Assembly: GCF_000377745.1 (NCBI RefSeq)
Contig: NZ_KB898706.1
Location: 310,001 to 374,000 of the forward strand
DNA length: 64,000 bases
From: Gilvimarinus chinensis DSM 19667
GTDB taxonomy: Bacteria > Pseudomonadota > Gammaproteobacteria > Pseudomonadales > Cellvibrionaceae
Direction: 5' to 3'
Part shown: positions 1 to 7,702 of the stretch, piece by piece
Layout: every line of letters starts with the position of its first letter
How positions within the stretch are numbered: position 1 is the stretch's first letter
Translations under genes and position numbers: made by a program
Notes under the pieces: model-generated
The model's input: the letters and a program-made list of their open reading frames with translations, nothing else
The model's database searches: none
What the model was told of the DNA's origin: nothing

Positions 1-1
1 C

Positions 2-211
2 TGTGATGCCTCGTCCGATCCGGATGGTGACGGCTGGGGCTGGGAGAACAGTCAAAGCTGCGTCGTTACATCGCAAACCGGTGGTGGCAGCTCAGCGGGT
101 ACCTGTGATTGGTATGGCAGTATGTACCCGGTTTGTCAAAACACGCAATCCGGCTGGGGTTGGGAGAATAACCAAAGCTGTATTTCGCAAAGCACCTGTA
201 ATTCACAGTAA
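2..211 (+). CDS. C-terminal end of a secreted CBM10-bearing enzyme (5' partial)
   Basis: The reading frame is open from base 2 to a TAA at 209-211 and has no start in the window, so this is the last 69 residues of a longer protein. It encodes two Cys/Trp-rich modules. The first is partial (CDASSDPDGDGWGWEN, then SC) and the second is complete (CDWYGSMYPVC, GWGWENNQSC), joined by a short Gly/Ser linker. This pattern is that of CBM10-type cellulose- or protein-binding modules found at the ends of secreted plant-cell-wall or polysaccharide-degrading enzymes in Cellvibrionaceae. The catalytic domain lies outside the window, so the enzyme class cannot be named. The frame differs from a longer overlapping ORF beginning at base 3, which is a shadow. 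Confidence 0.8.
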   Translation, partial: CDASSDPDGDGWGWENSQSCVVTSQTGGGSSAGTCDWYGSMYPVCQNTQSGWGWENNQSCISQSTCNSQ

Positions 212-217
212 ACCTAT

Positions 218-248
218 CGCACCCCGGTTCGCGGGGTGCGCCTCTCTT
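218..248 (+). terminator. Probable rho-independent terminator after the CBM10 gene
   Basis: A perfect 9-bp stem, CGCACCCCG (218-226) with CGGGGTGCG (232-240), encloses a 5-nt loop and begins 6 bases after the TAA of the CBM10 gene. The following tract is pyrimidine-rich (CCTCTCTTTC) rather than pure T, so termination may be imperfect. Confidence 0.65.
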
Positions 249-364
249 TCATATTCTTCTCTCGCTCGTACGCTTTGCAGGGGCTTAATTTGTGCAGCGG
301 CGCAGGTGCTAAAGCGCTATTCTGTAACGGACTGCCAAACCTACTTATTTTCAAGGAGAGAATC

Positions 365-1258
365 ATGCGCTGGCAAAACCGCAGACGCAGCAGCAATATT
401 GAAGACCGACGTGGCCAGCGTGCATCTGGCAGCAATGCAGGGGCTGCGCCGCTGTTACGCTTGCTGCCTATGTTGCTGGGGAGTAAAGGCGGAAAATGGG
501 TTGTGTTGATTATTGGCGCCCTGTTTGTGGCCTCTTACCTGGGTGTCGATATTCCTTTTTTATCGGCCAGTGGCCCCAGTGGTCAGCAGAGCCCGGCTTA
601 CCAGCCCAGTGCGGCAGAGCAAGAACTGGCCGAGTTTACCGCTGTGGTTCTGGCCGATACCGAAGAAACCTGGGGGCGGATTTTTTCTGAGGGCGGCGGC
701 CAGTATCAAGAGCCCACCTTAGTGATGTTTAGCGGCGCGGTGAATTCGGCCTGCGGTCGCGCGCAATCGGCCATGGGGCCATTTTATTGCCCGGCGGATC
801 GCAAGGTGTATATTGATTTAAGCTTTTACCAAGATTTAAAAAATCGCCACAACGCCCCCGGTGATTTTGCTCAGGCTTACGTTATCGCCCACGAGGTGGG
901 TCACCATGTGCAAACGCTGTTAGGTATTTCCCCCAAGGTGCGCGAACAACAAGCCCGTGTGAGTAAAGCCGAGGCCAACGAGTTGTCTGTACGCCAGGAG
1001 TTGCAGGCCGATTGCTTTGCCGGCGTGTGGGGTTACAATGCCAATAAATTTCGCGATTTATTAGAGCCGGGCGACCTGCAAGAAGCGCTGGTGGCGGCCT
1101 CGGCCATTGGCGATGACCGTTTACAGCAAGAGGCGCGCGGTTACATTACCCCAGAGTCTTTTACCCACGGCACCTCACAGCAGCGAGTGGCTTGGTTTAA
1201 ACGCGGCTTTGAAACCGGCGATATGCGGCAGTGCGATACTTTCTCGGCGCCTATTTAA
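365..1258 (+). CDS. ypfJ: YpfJ-family neutral zinc metallopeptidase
   Basis: A 297-residue membrane-anchored putative zinc peptidase, close to the usual length of the family. The start at 365 is chosen because AAGGAGAG lies just upstream; longer in-frame starts would run into the preceding terminator. A basic N-terminus is followed by one hydrophobic segment (roughly residues 45-65, WVVLIIGALFVASYLGV), placing the catalytic domain in the periplasm. The metal motif HEVGHH begins at residue 176 (HExxH), and a downstream RQELQADCFAGVW segment supplies a likely third ligand. The physiological substrate of this family is not established. The gene is convergent with the next one and their 3' ends overlap by 8 bp. 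Confidence 0.88.
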   Translation: MRWQNRRRSSNIEDRRGQRASGSNAGAAPLLRLLPMLLGSKGGKWVVLIIGALFVASYLGVDIPFLSASGPSGQQSPAYQPSAAEQELAEFTAVVLADTEETWGRIFSEGGGQYQEPTLVMFSGAVNSACGRAQSAMGPFYCPADRKVYIDLSFYQDLKNRHNAPGDFAQAYVIAHEVGHHVQTLLGISPKVREQQARVSKAEANELSVRQELQADCFAGVWGYNANKFRDLLEPGDLQEALVAASAIGDDRLQQEARGYITPESFTHGTSQQRVAWFKRGFETGDMRQCDTFSAPI

Positions 1259-2702
1259 GTAACGACCCTAAAAGCCCTCGCACCAGTTTACGCCCCAGCC
1301 CACTGCCCAAGCTGCGGGCGATGCTTTTCATAAACGCTTCGCCAACACTTTGCCGCGATGAGCGCCGGGTTTTGCTTGTTTTGCCTTTACTCTTTTGTGT
1401 TTCTTTTTCTGCGCGTTCGGCCATTTGTGCCTGGCGTTTTTGCAGGATTTCGTGAGCCGACTCCGGATCTAAAGCGGTGGCGTATTTCGCTTGCAGTGAA
1501 TCATTGTTTATCAGCTGTTGGCGTTCGGTCTGCGTAATGGGGCCAATTTTAGAGCGGGGCGGGGCCATCAAGGTACGCTGTACCATGCCGGGTATGCCGC
1601 CCGGCTCAAGCGTTGATACCAAAGCCTCACCCACACCTAGCTCGGCGATAACTTGCTCGGTGTTTAGGGCGGGGTTGGGCCTGAACGACTGCGCCGCTAC
1701 ACGCACGGCTTTGCGCTCTTTGGGTGTGTAAGCGCGCAGTGCGTGCTGAACCCGATTACCCAGTTGGCCGAGAATATTATCGGGAATGTCGCCGGGGCTT
1801 TGGCTGATAAAATAAATACCCACGCCTTTGGAACGGATCAGTCGCACAACCTGTTCGATTTTTTCTACAAACACCTTGGGGGTGTTTTTAAAAAGCAGGT
1901 GCGCTTCATCGAAAAACAGAACCATGACAGGCTTCTCTGGGTCGCCTACCTCGGGTAAATGTTCGTATAACTCAGACATTAACCACAGCAAAAAGACCGC
2001 GTAGGTTCTAGGGCTCTGCATCAAGGTACTGGCATCCAGAATATTGATAACGCCAGCGCCATTTTGCTGGGCTATTAAATCGCCGAAGTCCAGCGCCGGC
2101 TCGCCGAAAAAGTCGCCCAGGTTTTCCTGCTGCAAAAGTAATAAACGCCTTTTTATAGCGGCCACCGAGGCTGCCGAGACCCGGCCGTATTCCGCCTGCA
2201 GCTCTTTGACATTTTGCTGCACAAAGTTAAGGCTGGTGGTCAGATCGTTTAAATCCAGCAGCAGTAAACCCTGATCGTCGGCATAGTCAAAATTAATGCT
2301 CAGAATAGATTCCTGAGTGGTGTTCAAATCCAGCAGACGCGCCAATAGTTGCGGGCCCAAATCGGAAATGGACAGACGTACCGGAATGCCCTCGGCGCCG
2401 GTTAAATCCCATAATCGCACCGGGTTTCCGGCAAAGGTAAAGTCCGGTATTTGCATCGCAGCGAGGCGTGCGTCTATGTTTTTGTGCGCTTTTCCCGCCC
2501 GGCTTATGCCCGATAGATCACCTTTTATGTCGGGTAAAAATACCGGCACCCCAAGGCGCGAAAATGACTCGGCTAATACCTGCATGCTCACTGTTTTGCC
2601 GGTCCCGGTGGCACCGGCAATCAAACCGTGGCGGTTGGCCAGCGATGGTTCAAGGGTAATATTGGCACCTTCGGCGCCGCCGAGAATAATGGGAGCGGGC
2701 AT
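1251..2702 (-). CDS. HerA-like AAA ATPase, DUF853/YjgR family
   Basis: A 483-residue P-loop ATPase. The Walker A motif GATGTGKT sits near residue 30, right after the typical opening PAPIILGGAEGANITL, and the Walker B segment VMVLFFDEAHLLF is mid-protein. The C-terminus carries a Lys/Arg/Ser-rich stretch before a final hydrophobic helix. This matches the DUF853 (E. coli YjgR-like) branch of HerA/FtsK-type motor ATPases, whose cellular role is not settled. The start at 2702 is preferred over one 36 bp upstream because AGAGGA precedes it at good spacing. Its stop overlaps the end of the convergent metallopeptidase gene. Confidence 0.85.
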   Translation of the reverse strand: MPAPIILGGAEGANITLEPSLANRHGLIAGATGTGKTVSMQVLAESFSRLGVPVFLPDIKGDLSGISRAGKAHKNIDARLAAMQIPDFTFAGNPVRLWDLTGAEGIPVRLSISDLGPQLLARLLDLNTTQESILSINFDYADDQGLLLLDLNDLTTSLNFVQQNVKELQAEYGRVSAASVAAIKRRLLLLQQENLGDFFGEPALDFGDLIAQQNGAGVINILDASTLMQSPRTYAVFLLWLMSELYEHLPEVGDPEKPVMVLFFDEAHLLFKNTPKVFVEKIEQVVRLIRSKGVGIYFISQSPGDIPDNILGQLGNRVQHALRAYTPKERKAVRVAAQSFRPNPALNTEQVIAELGVGEALVSTLEPGGIPGMVQRTLMAPPRSKIGPITQTERQQLINNDSLQAKYATALDPESAHEILQKRQAQMAERAEKETQKSKGKTSKTRRSSRQSVGEAFMKSIARSLGSGLGRKLVRGLLGSLLK

Positions 2703-2779
2703 AAGCTTTCCTCTGCTGCAATGTCCTAAACCGTACATTTTTATGCAATCGTTTAGCGGGCAATAAACTATAGCCTATA

Positions 2780-3250
2780 TCATGGGGTGGCAATATTGCA
2801 GAAGCGGGCGCGAGTTAAGGCCGCTAAATCCTGCGCGGTTAGCTCGATCTCCAGGCCGCGCTTACCCGCGCTGATGTATATAGTGGAGAAATTTTGCGCG
2901 GCCGTATCGATAAATGTGCGCAAGGTTTTCTTTTGTCCCAGGGGGCTGACGCCGCCCAGCACGAAACCTGTAGTGCGCTCAACTTTTGCCGCCGCTGCCA
3001 TGCTCGCTTTCTTCGCGCCAGCGGCTTTTGCAAGGGCTTTGAGTTGCACACTTGAGTCAACGCTTACCAAGGCCACAACCAATTCGCCGTCGGCCAACTC
3101 CGCCACCAGAGTTTTGAAAATGCGCGCCGCCGCGACGTTCAGTGCCTGGGCCGCTTCTTCGCCATAGGCGGTGCAGTTTGCGGCGTGAGTATATTCGTGT
3201 AAACGGTACTTGGTGTTGCTCTTATCAAGCAGAATAATTGCTGGGGTCAT
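2780..3250 (-). CDS. ybaK: Cys-tRNA(Pro)/Cys-tRNA(Cys) deacylase YbaK
   Basis: A 156-residue single-domain protein of the YbaK/EbsC editing family, matching the usual length. These cytosolic trans-editing factors hydrolyse Cys mischarged on tRNA(Pro) after ProRS. Recognisable features are the N-terminal YRLHEYTH segment, the VDSSVQLKALAKAAGAKKA region with conserved lysines, and the glycine-rich TGFVLGGVSPLG loop typical of YbaK. Its start lies inside the end of the upstream GNAT gene (26-bp overlap), so the two are co-transcribed and probably translationally coupled. Confidence 0.9.
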   Translation of the reverse strand: MTPAIILLDKSNTKYRLHEYTHAANCTAYGEEAAQALNVAAARIFKTLVAELADGELVVALVSVDSSVQLKALAKAAGAKKASMAAAAKVERTTGFVLGGVSPLGQKKTLRTFIDTAAQNFSTIYISAGKRGLEIELTAQDLAALTRARFCNIATP

Positions 3251-3797
3251 AATCGTTTTTCTCGAACTGCGAAACCGTTAATGCATAGCGGATGTGATTA
3301 ACCTCTTCGCCGTATAAATCTTCTGCCGCCATGATTTTTCGGGTATTGCTAAAACCCAGTCGCTCGGCAATTGCACGGCTTTTTTCGTTGTGTTCGGCGG
3401 CGCAGAGTATCAATGTATGCAGTTTGAGTACCGCAAAGCCGAACTGGCACAGGCTGTTCACACTGCGGCTCATTATGCCCTGGCCGCAAAAATCTTCCGC
3501 CAGCCAGTAGCCAATACGCGCTTGCCCGGGGGATTTATTGATTGCATTGAGCGAGCAAACTCCTATTTTGCGGGCGGCGTGAACCACGCAAAAAGTGGCA
3601 TCGCAGCCTTGCTTGTTGTCTTGCGAGGCATCGGCAAGAAACTTTTGCATATCCGCTAATGTGGTGGTCGCGTCTACCCAGGGCAACCACTGGCGCAGGT
3701 GCAGACGATTGCTGTCCACCAGGGCAAATATTTCCGGGGCGTCGGCCACCATAACCGGTTGCAGGCTGACCTGCGCGTCAACGGTAATCGGCTGCAT
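3225..3797 (-). CDS. GNAT-family N-acetyltransferase (RimJ/RimL-like)
   Basis: A 190-residue acetyl-CoA-dependent acyltransferase of the RimL type. An early RLHLRQWLPWVD segment, the IGYWLAEDFCGQGIMSRSV acetyl-CoA-binding region and the C-terminal HNEKSRAIAERLGF motif are all characteristic. The RimL group acetylates protein N-termini or small amines; the substrate here is not known. The start at 3797 has a strong GGAGGA ribosome-binding site, better than a start 18 bp upstream. It overlaps the downstream ybaK by 26 bp, forming a two-gene operon. Confidence 0.85.
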   Translation of the reverse strand: MQPITVDAQVSLQPVMVADAPEIFALVDSNRLHLRQWLPWVDATTTLADMQKFLADASQDNKQGCDATFCVVHAARKIGVCSLNAINKSPGQARIGYWLAEDFCGQGIMSRSVNSLCQFGFAVLKLHTLILCAAEHNEKSRAIAERLGFSNTRKIMAAEDLYGEEVNHIRYALTVSQFEKNDYDPSNYSA

Positions 3798-3912
3798 GAT
3801 TTTTCCTCCTGCCATATTTAATCACAATTGATCAGCGCTTTGCCCCTTTCGGCCCCGGCGCTTCCTTAATGCTTTGTTTTACTGCACTCATCGATACTAA
3901 CGGAGAAGTGCA

Positions 3913-5955
3913 ATGGGCAAACACATAGGACTATGGCTGCTGCTGTTGGTCTGCTGCAGTGCGGCGGCAGAGCAGGGCGAATCAACCGGGCAACTGCTGC
4001 TGGATGGGCAACGGCAGGCGCTGCACCTGTCCAGCCATTACCAGTTGAGTATTCAGGGGTTAGAGGCTCGGGTAGAGCTGACTCAGACGTTTAAAAACAC
4101 CGCAGAGCAATGGGTGAATGCCACCTATGTGTTTCCGCTGCCGGAAGACAGTGCGGTAAGCCGCTTGACGATGAAAGTGGGCGAGCGAATTATCGAAGGT
4201 GAAATTCAGGAAAAGCAGCAGGCCAAACAAACCTTTGCGGCCGCTAAAGCTGCAGGTAAAAAGGCCAGCTTAATTGAGCAGCAGCGCCCTAATTTATTTC
4301 GCCAACAACTGGCGAACGTGGGCCCCGGTGAAACCGTTGAGATCACCCTCGGTTACAGCCAGCAGGTCATTTACGACGCTGGCGAATTCCGCCTGCGTAT
4401 CCCAACGACATTAACACCGCGCTATATACCGGGTGTTAGCCGCGCCGAATTACTGCCCGAGGCAAGCATCACTACCGGTGTTACGGGCTGGGCACTGCCC
4501 ACCGATCAGGTGGCGGATGCACACTTAATTACGCCTGCCCAAGTTAAAGCTGATTCGGCGCAGCCGCTCAACCCGATGACGATAGAGGTAGAGCTTCATG
4601 CTGGGGTACCACTGCAGTCCGTGACGAGTGATACCCATAAGGTGCGCGTTGATGCAATAGGCGGCTCGGACGGTGAACGCCGTATTCTGCTGCAAAACCA
4701 GGTTGCCGAAATGGACCGGGATTTTGAGTTGCGCTGGCGCGCCAGGGCCGACGCATCGCCGGTGGCCGCACAGTTTGTGAGCCGTTGGCGCGGTGATCGC
4801 TACGCGCAAATTTTGCTCATGCCGCCCCAGCAAGTGAACGCCGGGCAAGTGTTGCCGCGCGAGCTGATTTTGGTGGTGGACACCTCGGGCTCCATGGCCG
4901 GGCAGTCGATAGAGCAGGCGCGAAAAAGTGCGCTGATGGCGTTGGAGCAACTGAACACTGAAGACCGTTTTAATGTGGTGTTTTTTGCAAGCCATACGCG
5001 GGCTGTCTTCTCCCAGGCAGTGATCGCCAGTGAGCACAACAAGCAAGAGGCAAGGCGTGAAATTCTCGCCATGCGCGCCGATGGCGGTACTGAAATGCAC
5101 TCGGCGTTGTCCCGTGCGTTTGACCACACCGCGCAAGAGTCGCATGTGCAGCAAATAGTGTTTGTCACCGACGGCAGCGTTGGTAATGAGGCGCAACTGT
5201 TAACGCTTATTCATCGTCGTTTGGGGGATGCGCGCCTATTTACCGTTGCCATTGGCAGCGCCCCCAACCGCTTTTTTATGCGCCGCGCCGCCGAATTTGG
5301 GCGCGGCAGCTTCACTGAAATTGCTAACGCCAGCCAGGTGCAAGAGCGTATGCAACAGTTACTGAGTAAGTTGCAAAAGCCTGTGGTCACCAACGTCAGT
5401 ATCGATTGGCCGCAACCGGTCGAGTCCTTTCCACGGCAGGTGCCCGACTTGTATTGGGGGGAGCCGGTGCAGGTGATTGCCAAATTACCGCCTTGGCCTT
5501 CACGTTCGGATGCGCGGGTGGTCGTGCGCGGTGAATCTGCGGGCCAGACCTGGGTGCGTGAGTTGGTGCTGAGCAATCCCGCCGAGAATGACGAGAACAC
5601 CGTGCCGGTACTGGCGCAGCGATTTGGGCGCGAAAAAATTGCCTTTTTAGAAGATGAGGCTTATCGCTTGGGCGAGCGCGATAGTGCGGCAGCCAAAATA
5701 CTGCCGGTGGCGCTCAAGTATCAGCTTATGTCACGTTTCACCAGTTTAGTGGCGGTGGATAAAACACCGAGCAAGCCCGAGTCGATTACTGCGCAAGACC
5801 ATGAGATAGCCAGTGCGATACCAGCGGGCTCCGCCATGCGGGCGGTAGGTTACCCGCAAACCGCAGCTGGTGTGGTGTGGCACTGGCTGCTGGGCGCGGT
5901 GGCGCTGTTGATGTTGCTGGCTATGCAATACAAAGGGGTGCGCTATGGACGCTAA
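3913..5955 (+). CDS. Marine-proteobacterial sortase target: VIT + vWA surface protein
   Basis: A 680-residue exported protein. An N-terminal signal peptide (MGKHIGLWLLLLVCCSAAAE) is followed by a VIT domain (about residues 25-165), then a von Willebrand A domain near 310-480 with an intact MIDAS core DTSGSMAGQS and a later TDGS. The C-terminus has the tripartite sorting layout: YPQTA, a hydrophobic segment (HWLLGAVALLMLLAM) and a basic tail (KGVRYGR). This is the family known as marine proteobacterial sortase targets, each encoded beside a dedicated sortase. The sorting motif has Y where L is usual. The gene overlaps the sortase gene by 11 bp. The ligand or role of these proteins is not established. 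Confidence 0.88.
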   Translation: MGKHIGLWLLLLVCCSAAAEQGESTGQLLLDGQRQALHLSSHYQLSIQGLEARVELTQTFKNTAEQWVNATYVFPLPEDSAVSRLTMKVGERIIEGEIQEKQQAKQTFAAAKAAGKKASLIEQQRPNLFRQQLANVGPGETVEITLGYSQQVIYDAGEFRLRIPTTLTPRYIPGVSRAELLPEASITTGVTGWALPTDQVADAHLITPAQVKADSAQPLNPMTIEVELHAGVPLQSVTSDTHKVRVDAIGGSDGERRILLQNQVAEMDRDFELRWRARADASPVAAQFVSRWRGDRYAQILLMPPQQVNAGQVLPRELILVVDTSGSMAGQSIEQARKSALMALEQLNTEDRFNVVFFASHTRAVFSQAVIASEHNKQEARREILAMRADGGTEMHSALSRAFDHTAQESHVQQIVFVTDGSVGNEAQLLTLIHRRLGDARLFTVAIGSAPNRFFMRRAAEFGRGSFTEIANASQVQERMQQLLSKLQKPVVTNVSIDWPQPVESFPRQVPDLYWGEPVQVIAKLPPWPSRSDARVVVRGESAGQTWVRELVLSNPAENDENTVPVLAQRFGREKIAFLEDEAYRLGERDSAAAKILPVALKYQLMSRFTSLVAVDKTPSKPESITAQDHEIASAIPAGSAMRAVGYPQTAAGVVWHWLLGAVALLMLLAMQYKGVRYGR

Positions 5956-6589
5956 GATAAAAACGTTTGTGGTGCAAAACCGCAGCCGCTTGTTGGTCAG
6001 CGCCGTGTTGCTGGTGGTGCTGTGTTACCAGTGGGGAAGCGCTTTAGGTATTGAGGTAAAAGCCAGTGTGGCGCAGCTGCTAATTGAGCGCGCCTGGCAG
6101 CAAAAGCTTGCCGCGCCTGAGCTGCGTGTTGCGCCTTGGCCCTGGGCGGACACACAGCCCGTAGCGCGTTTGCAGTGGGTGAACGGCTCGGGTCAGGTGC
6201 AGCAGGATTTGTTTGTTCTGGCCGGAGGCCACGGTGAAGCCCTCGCGTTTGGGCCTGGATTGCTGGACGGCTCGGTAGACTCCGGCGCACGGGTGATTGG
6301 CGGCCATCGCGATACGCACTTTGGTTTTTTGCGTGACCTCAAGCGCGGCGATACGCTGCGCTGGCAGGGCGAGGATGGTGTCTGGCGCAGCTATACCATT
6401 AGCCAATACTCTATCGCCGATGCCAGCCGTGAGCAGTTGTGGATAGAACCCGCTGCCGATACTTTATGGCTGGTCACTTGCTATCCCTTTGATGCCGCTG
6501 TGCCCAGGGGCGCGCTGCGCTATGTAGTGCGTGCCGATCGCGCTTGGCAAGCGCAGCCGGCGCTGGGCAGGTATCAGGCGCGGTTGTAA
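5945..6589 (+). CDS. Class GN (Gram-negative) sortase
   Basis: A 214-residue transpeptidase-fold protein with one N-terminal membrane anchor (about residues 14-32) and a periplasmic catalytic domain. The likely catalytic His is H121 in GGHRDTHF, the nucleophile Cys is C179 in WLVTCYPF, and an Arg lies shortly after in PRGALRYVVR. The sequence and context match the class GN sortases, which occur singly in Gram-negative genomes next to one VIT/vWA target. The ATG lies inside the last codons of the target gene, so both proteins are produced from one transcript. No other sortase substrate is visible in the window. Confidence 0.9.
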   Translation: MDAKIKTFVVQNRSRLLVSAVLLVVLCYQWGSALGIEVKASVAQLLIERAWQQKLAAPELRVAPWPWADTQPVARLQWVNGSGQVQQDLFVLAGGHGEALAFGPGLLDGSVDSGARVIGGHRDTHFGFLRDLKRGDTLRWQGEDGVWRSYTISQYSIADASREQLWIEPAADTLWLVTCYPFDAAVPRGALRYVVRADRAWQAQPALGRYQARL

Positions 6590-6630
6590 GCCAAGGCTGA
6601 AGCGAATGATTAAGGGGACTGGGTAAGTTG

Positions 6631-7557
6631 TTAGGGGTGTTTGGCGAGCAAGGGCTGTTGCAAGTTGGGCGCTAGCCCCGGGTGGGGATGTTCCAGCACC
6701 AGAAGGCTGGCGTTTGGGCTGCGGATGGCCTCCAGAGCGTCGCCGAAATGTTTTTCTAACAGGCCATCAAGCGTGCCGTTGTGGGTGATCTGGGACAATC
6801 CCTGGCGGATGCGCTCGGCGAGTATCGGTTGTTTGCCGCTGACGTAAAATACCATCGCGTGTGGGTAGTAGATAATCAGCTCGGGCAAAATGCTCAGCTC
6901 ATTGGCAGCGCGACTGCTCTGCAGTTCGTGGTGCGCCTCCGCCAAACCTAAAAGCACCGCGTCAAAGCGTTTATAGGCGAGCATGTCCAGCAGGTTTTCA
7001 TAGCGGCCGCTGTCCTCTACGGTAAAACGGTTGAAGCGTAAAATGTCGGTATCGGCCCAGCCTTGGCCCTGGCCAATAACTAAGTTGCGCAGTTGGTACT
7101 GGGCGGTAGCGCTTTGTATCTGCGCTTGTTCCGCCTTGCGCACAATGGCCGCCCGGTAGCCCAGCAGGCCGTTCATGGTGGGTAGCTCTATGGCGATCAG
7201 CTGGCCGGTTTGGGTGTAATGATCTTCGCGTAACCCCGAAACATAGACATTAACCAGCTCGCCTTCCGCGACAGCCAGACGGCCTCGCTGCGCGCCCAGC
7301 AGGTCGTTGTTGACTGTGTATTGATAAGAGGGAAACTGCTCGGCAGTGGCATCGAGGATGGTCTGTAACAGCTCTGCCTCGTAGGCGGTTCGCCCGCTTT
7401 TGCCGCCCCATAAGGTGACGTGCATCTGGGAGTTTGAGGCTGCAGAGGGCACGCTGGCTGGCTCTGCCTCTGCACAGAAGCCGTAGCTTGCGCAGAACAT
7501 CAGGCTGATAAACGTCGTAAACGCGAGAACGCGCTTAATTCTTCTGGTGCATTGCAT
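6631..7557 (-). CDS. Periplasmic substrate-binding-like protein (type II PBP fold)
   Basis: A 308-residue exported protein with a signal peptide (about residues 1-28, ending FCASYGFCA). The body resembles the amino-acid-type solute-binding proteins (SBP_bac_3-like), with the lobe pattern ending in RIRQGLSQITHNGTLDGLLEKHFGD, typical of the family's C-terminal helix. No permease or ATPase adjoins it, so it may act as an orphan sensor or binding protein instead of an ABC subunit. The start at 7557 is preferred over 7578 because GGGCGGA lies immediately upstream. It is divergent from the SulP gene. Confidence 0.65.
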   Translation of the reverse strand: MQCTRRIKRVLAFTTFISLMFCASYGFCAEAEPASVPSAASNSQMHVTLWGGKSGRTAYEAELLQTILDATAEQFPSYQYTVNNDLLGAQRGRLAVAEGELVNVYVSGLREDHYTQTGQLIAIELPTMNGLLGYRAAIVRKAEQAQIQSATAQYQLRNLVIGQGQGWADTDILRFNRFTVEDSGRYENLLDMLAYKRFDAVLLGLAEAHHELQSSRAANELSILPELIIYYPHAMVFYVSGKQPILAERIRQGLSQITHNGTLDGLLEKHFGDALEAIRSPNASLLVLEHPHPGLAPNLQQPLLAKHP

Positions 7558-7600
7558 ACATCCGCCCAGTGCGCTCACGGAATGCCCGTGGCGTATATTA

Positions 7601-7616
7601 TGTCATTATTGTGACA
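7601..7616. promoter_or_regulatory. Dyad TGTCA-N6-TGACA between divergent genes
   Basis: A perfect inverted repeat, TGTCA (7601-7605) and TGACA (7612-7616), lies in the 145-bp divergent gap between the binding-protein gene and the SulP gene, 44 bp upstream of the former's start. It has the form of a dimeric regulator site. No regulator can be assigned. Confidence 0.3.
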
Positions 7617-7702
7617 GGTGTTATATCGCTTTGCCGAGCCTTTGGCAAGAGGGCGAGTGTATACTTTATTGTCATAACCCAAGGAGCTAAAACGGATCAG
7701 CT

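Noticed and set aside
3-509. 168-residue ORF at the left edge in frame 3
   Set aside because: Frame 2 encodes the CBM10 modules and stops at 211, followed by a terminator; frame 3 is a shadow that would also run into the metallopeptidase gene.
4525-5196. 223-residue minus-strand ORF inside the sortase-target gene
   Set aside because: Antisense shadow of the vWA domain; no start signal and no motif.
7600-7617. CTGTCAC-AATA-ATGACAT on the minus strand as a Pho box for the binding-protein gene
   Set aside because: 11 of 14 positions match, but no -10 hexamer is found 10 bp downstream, and the gene has no phosphate context. Retained only as a dyad.
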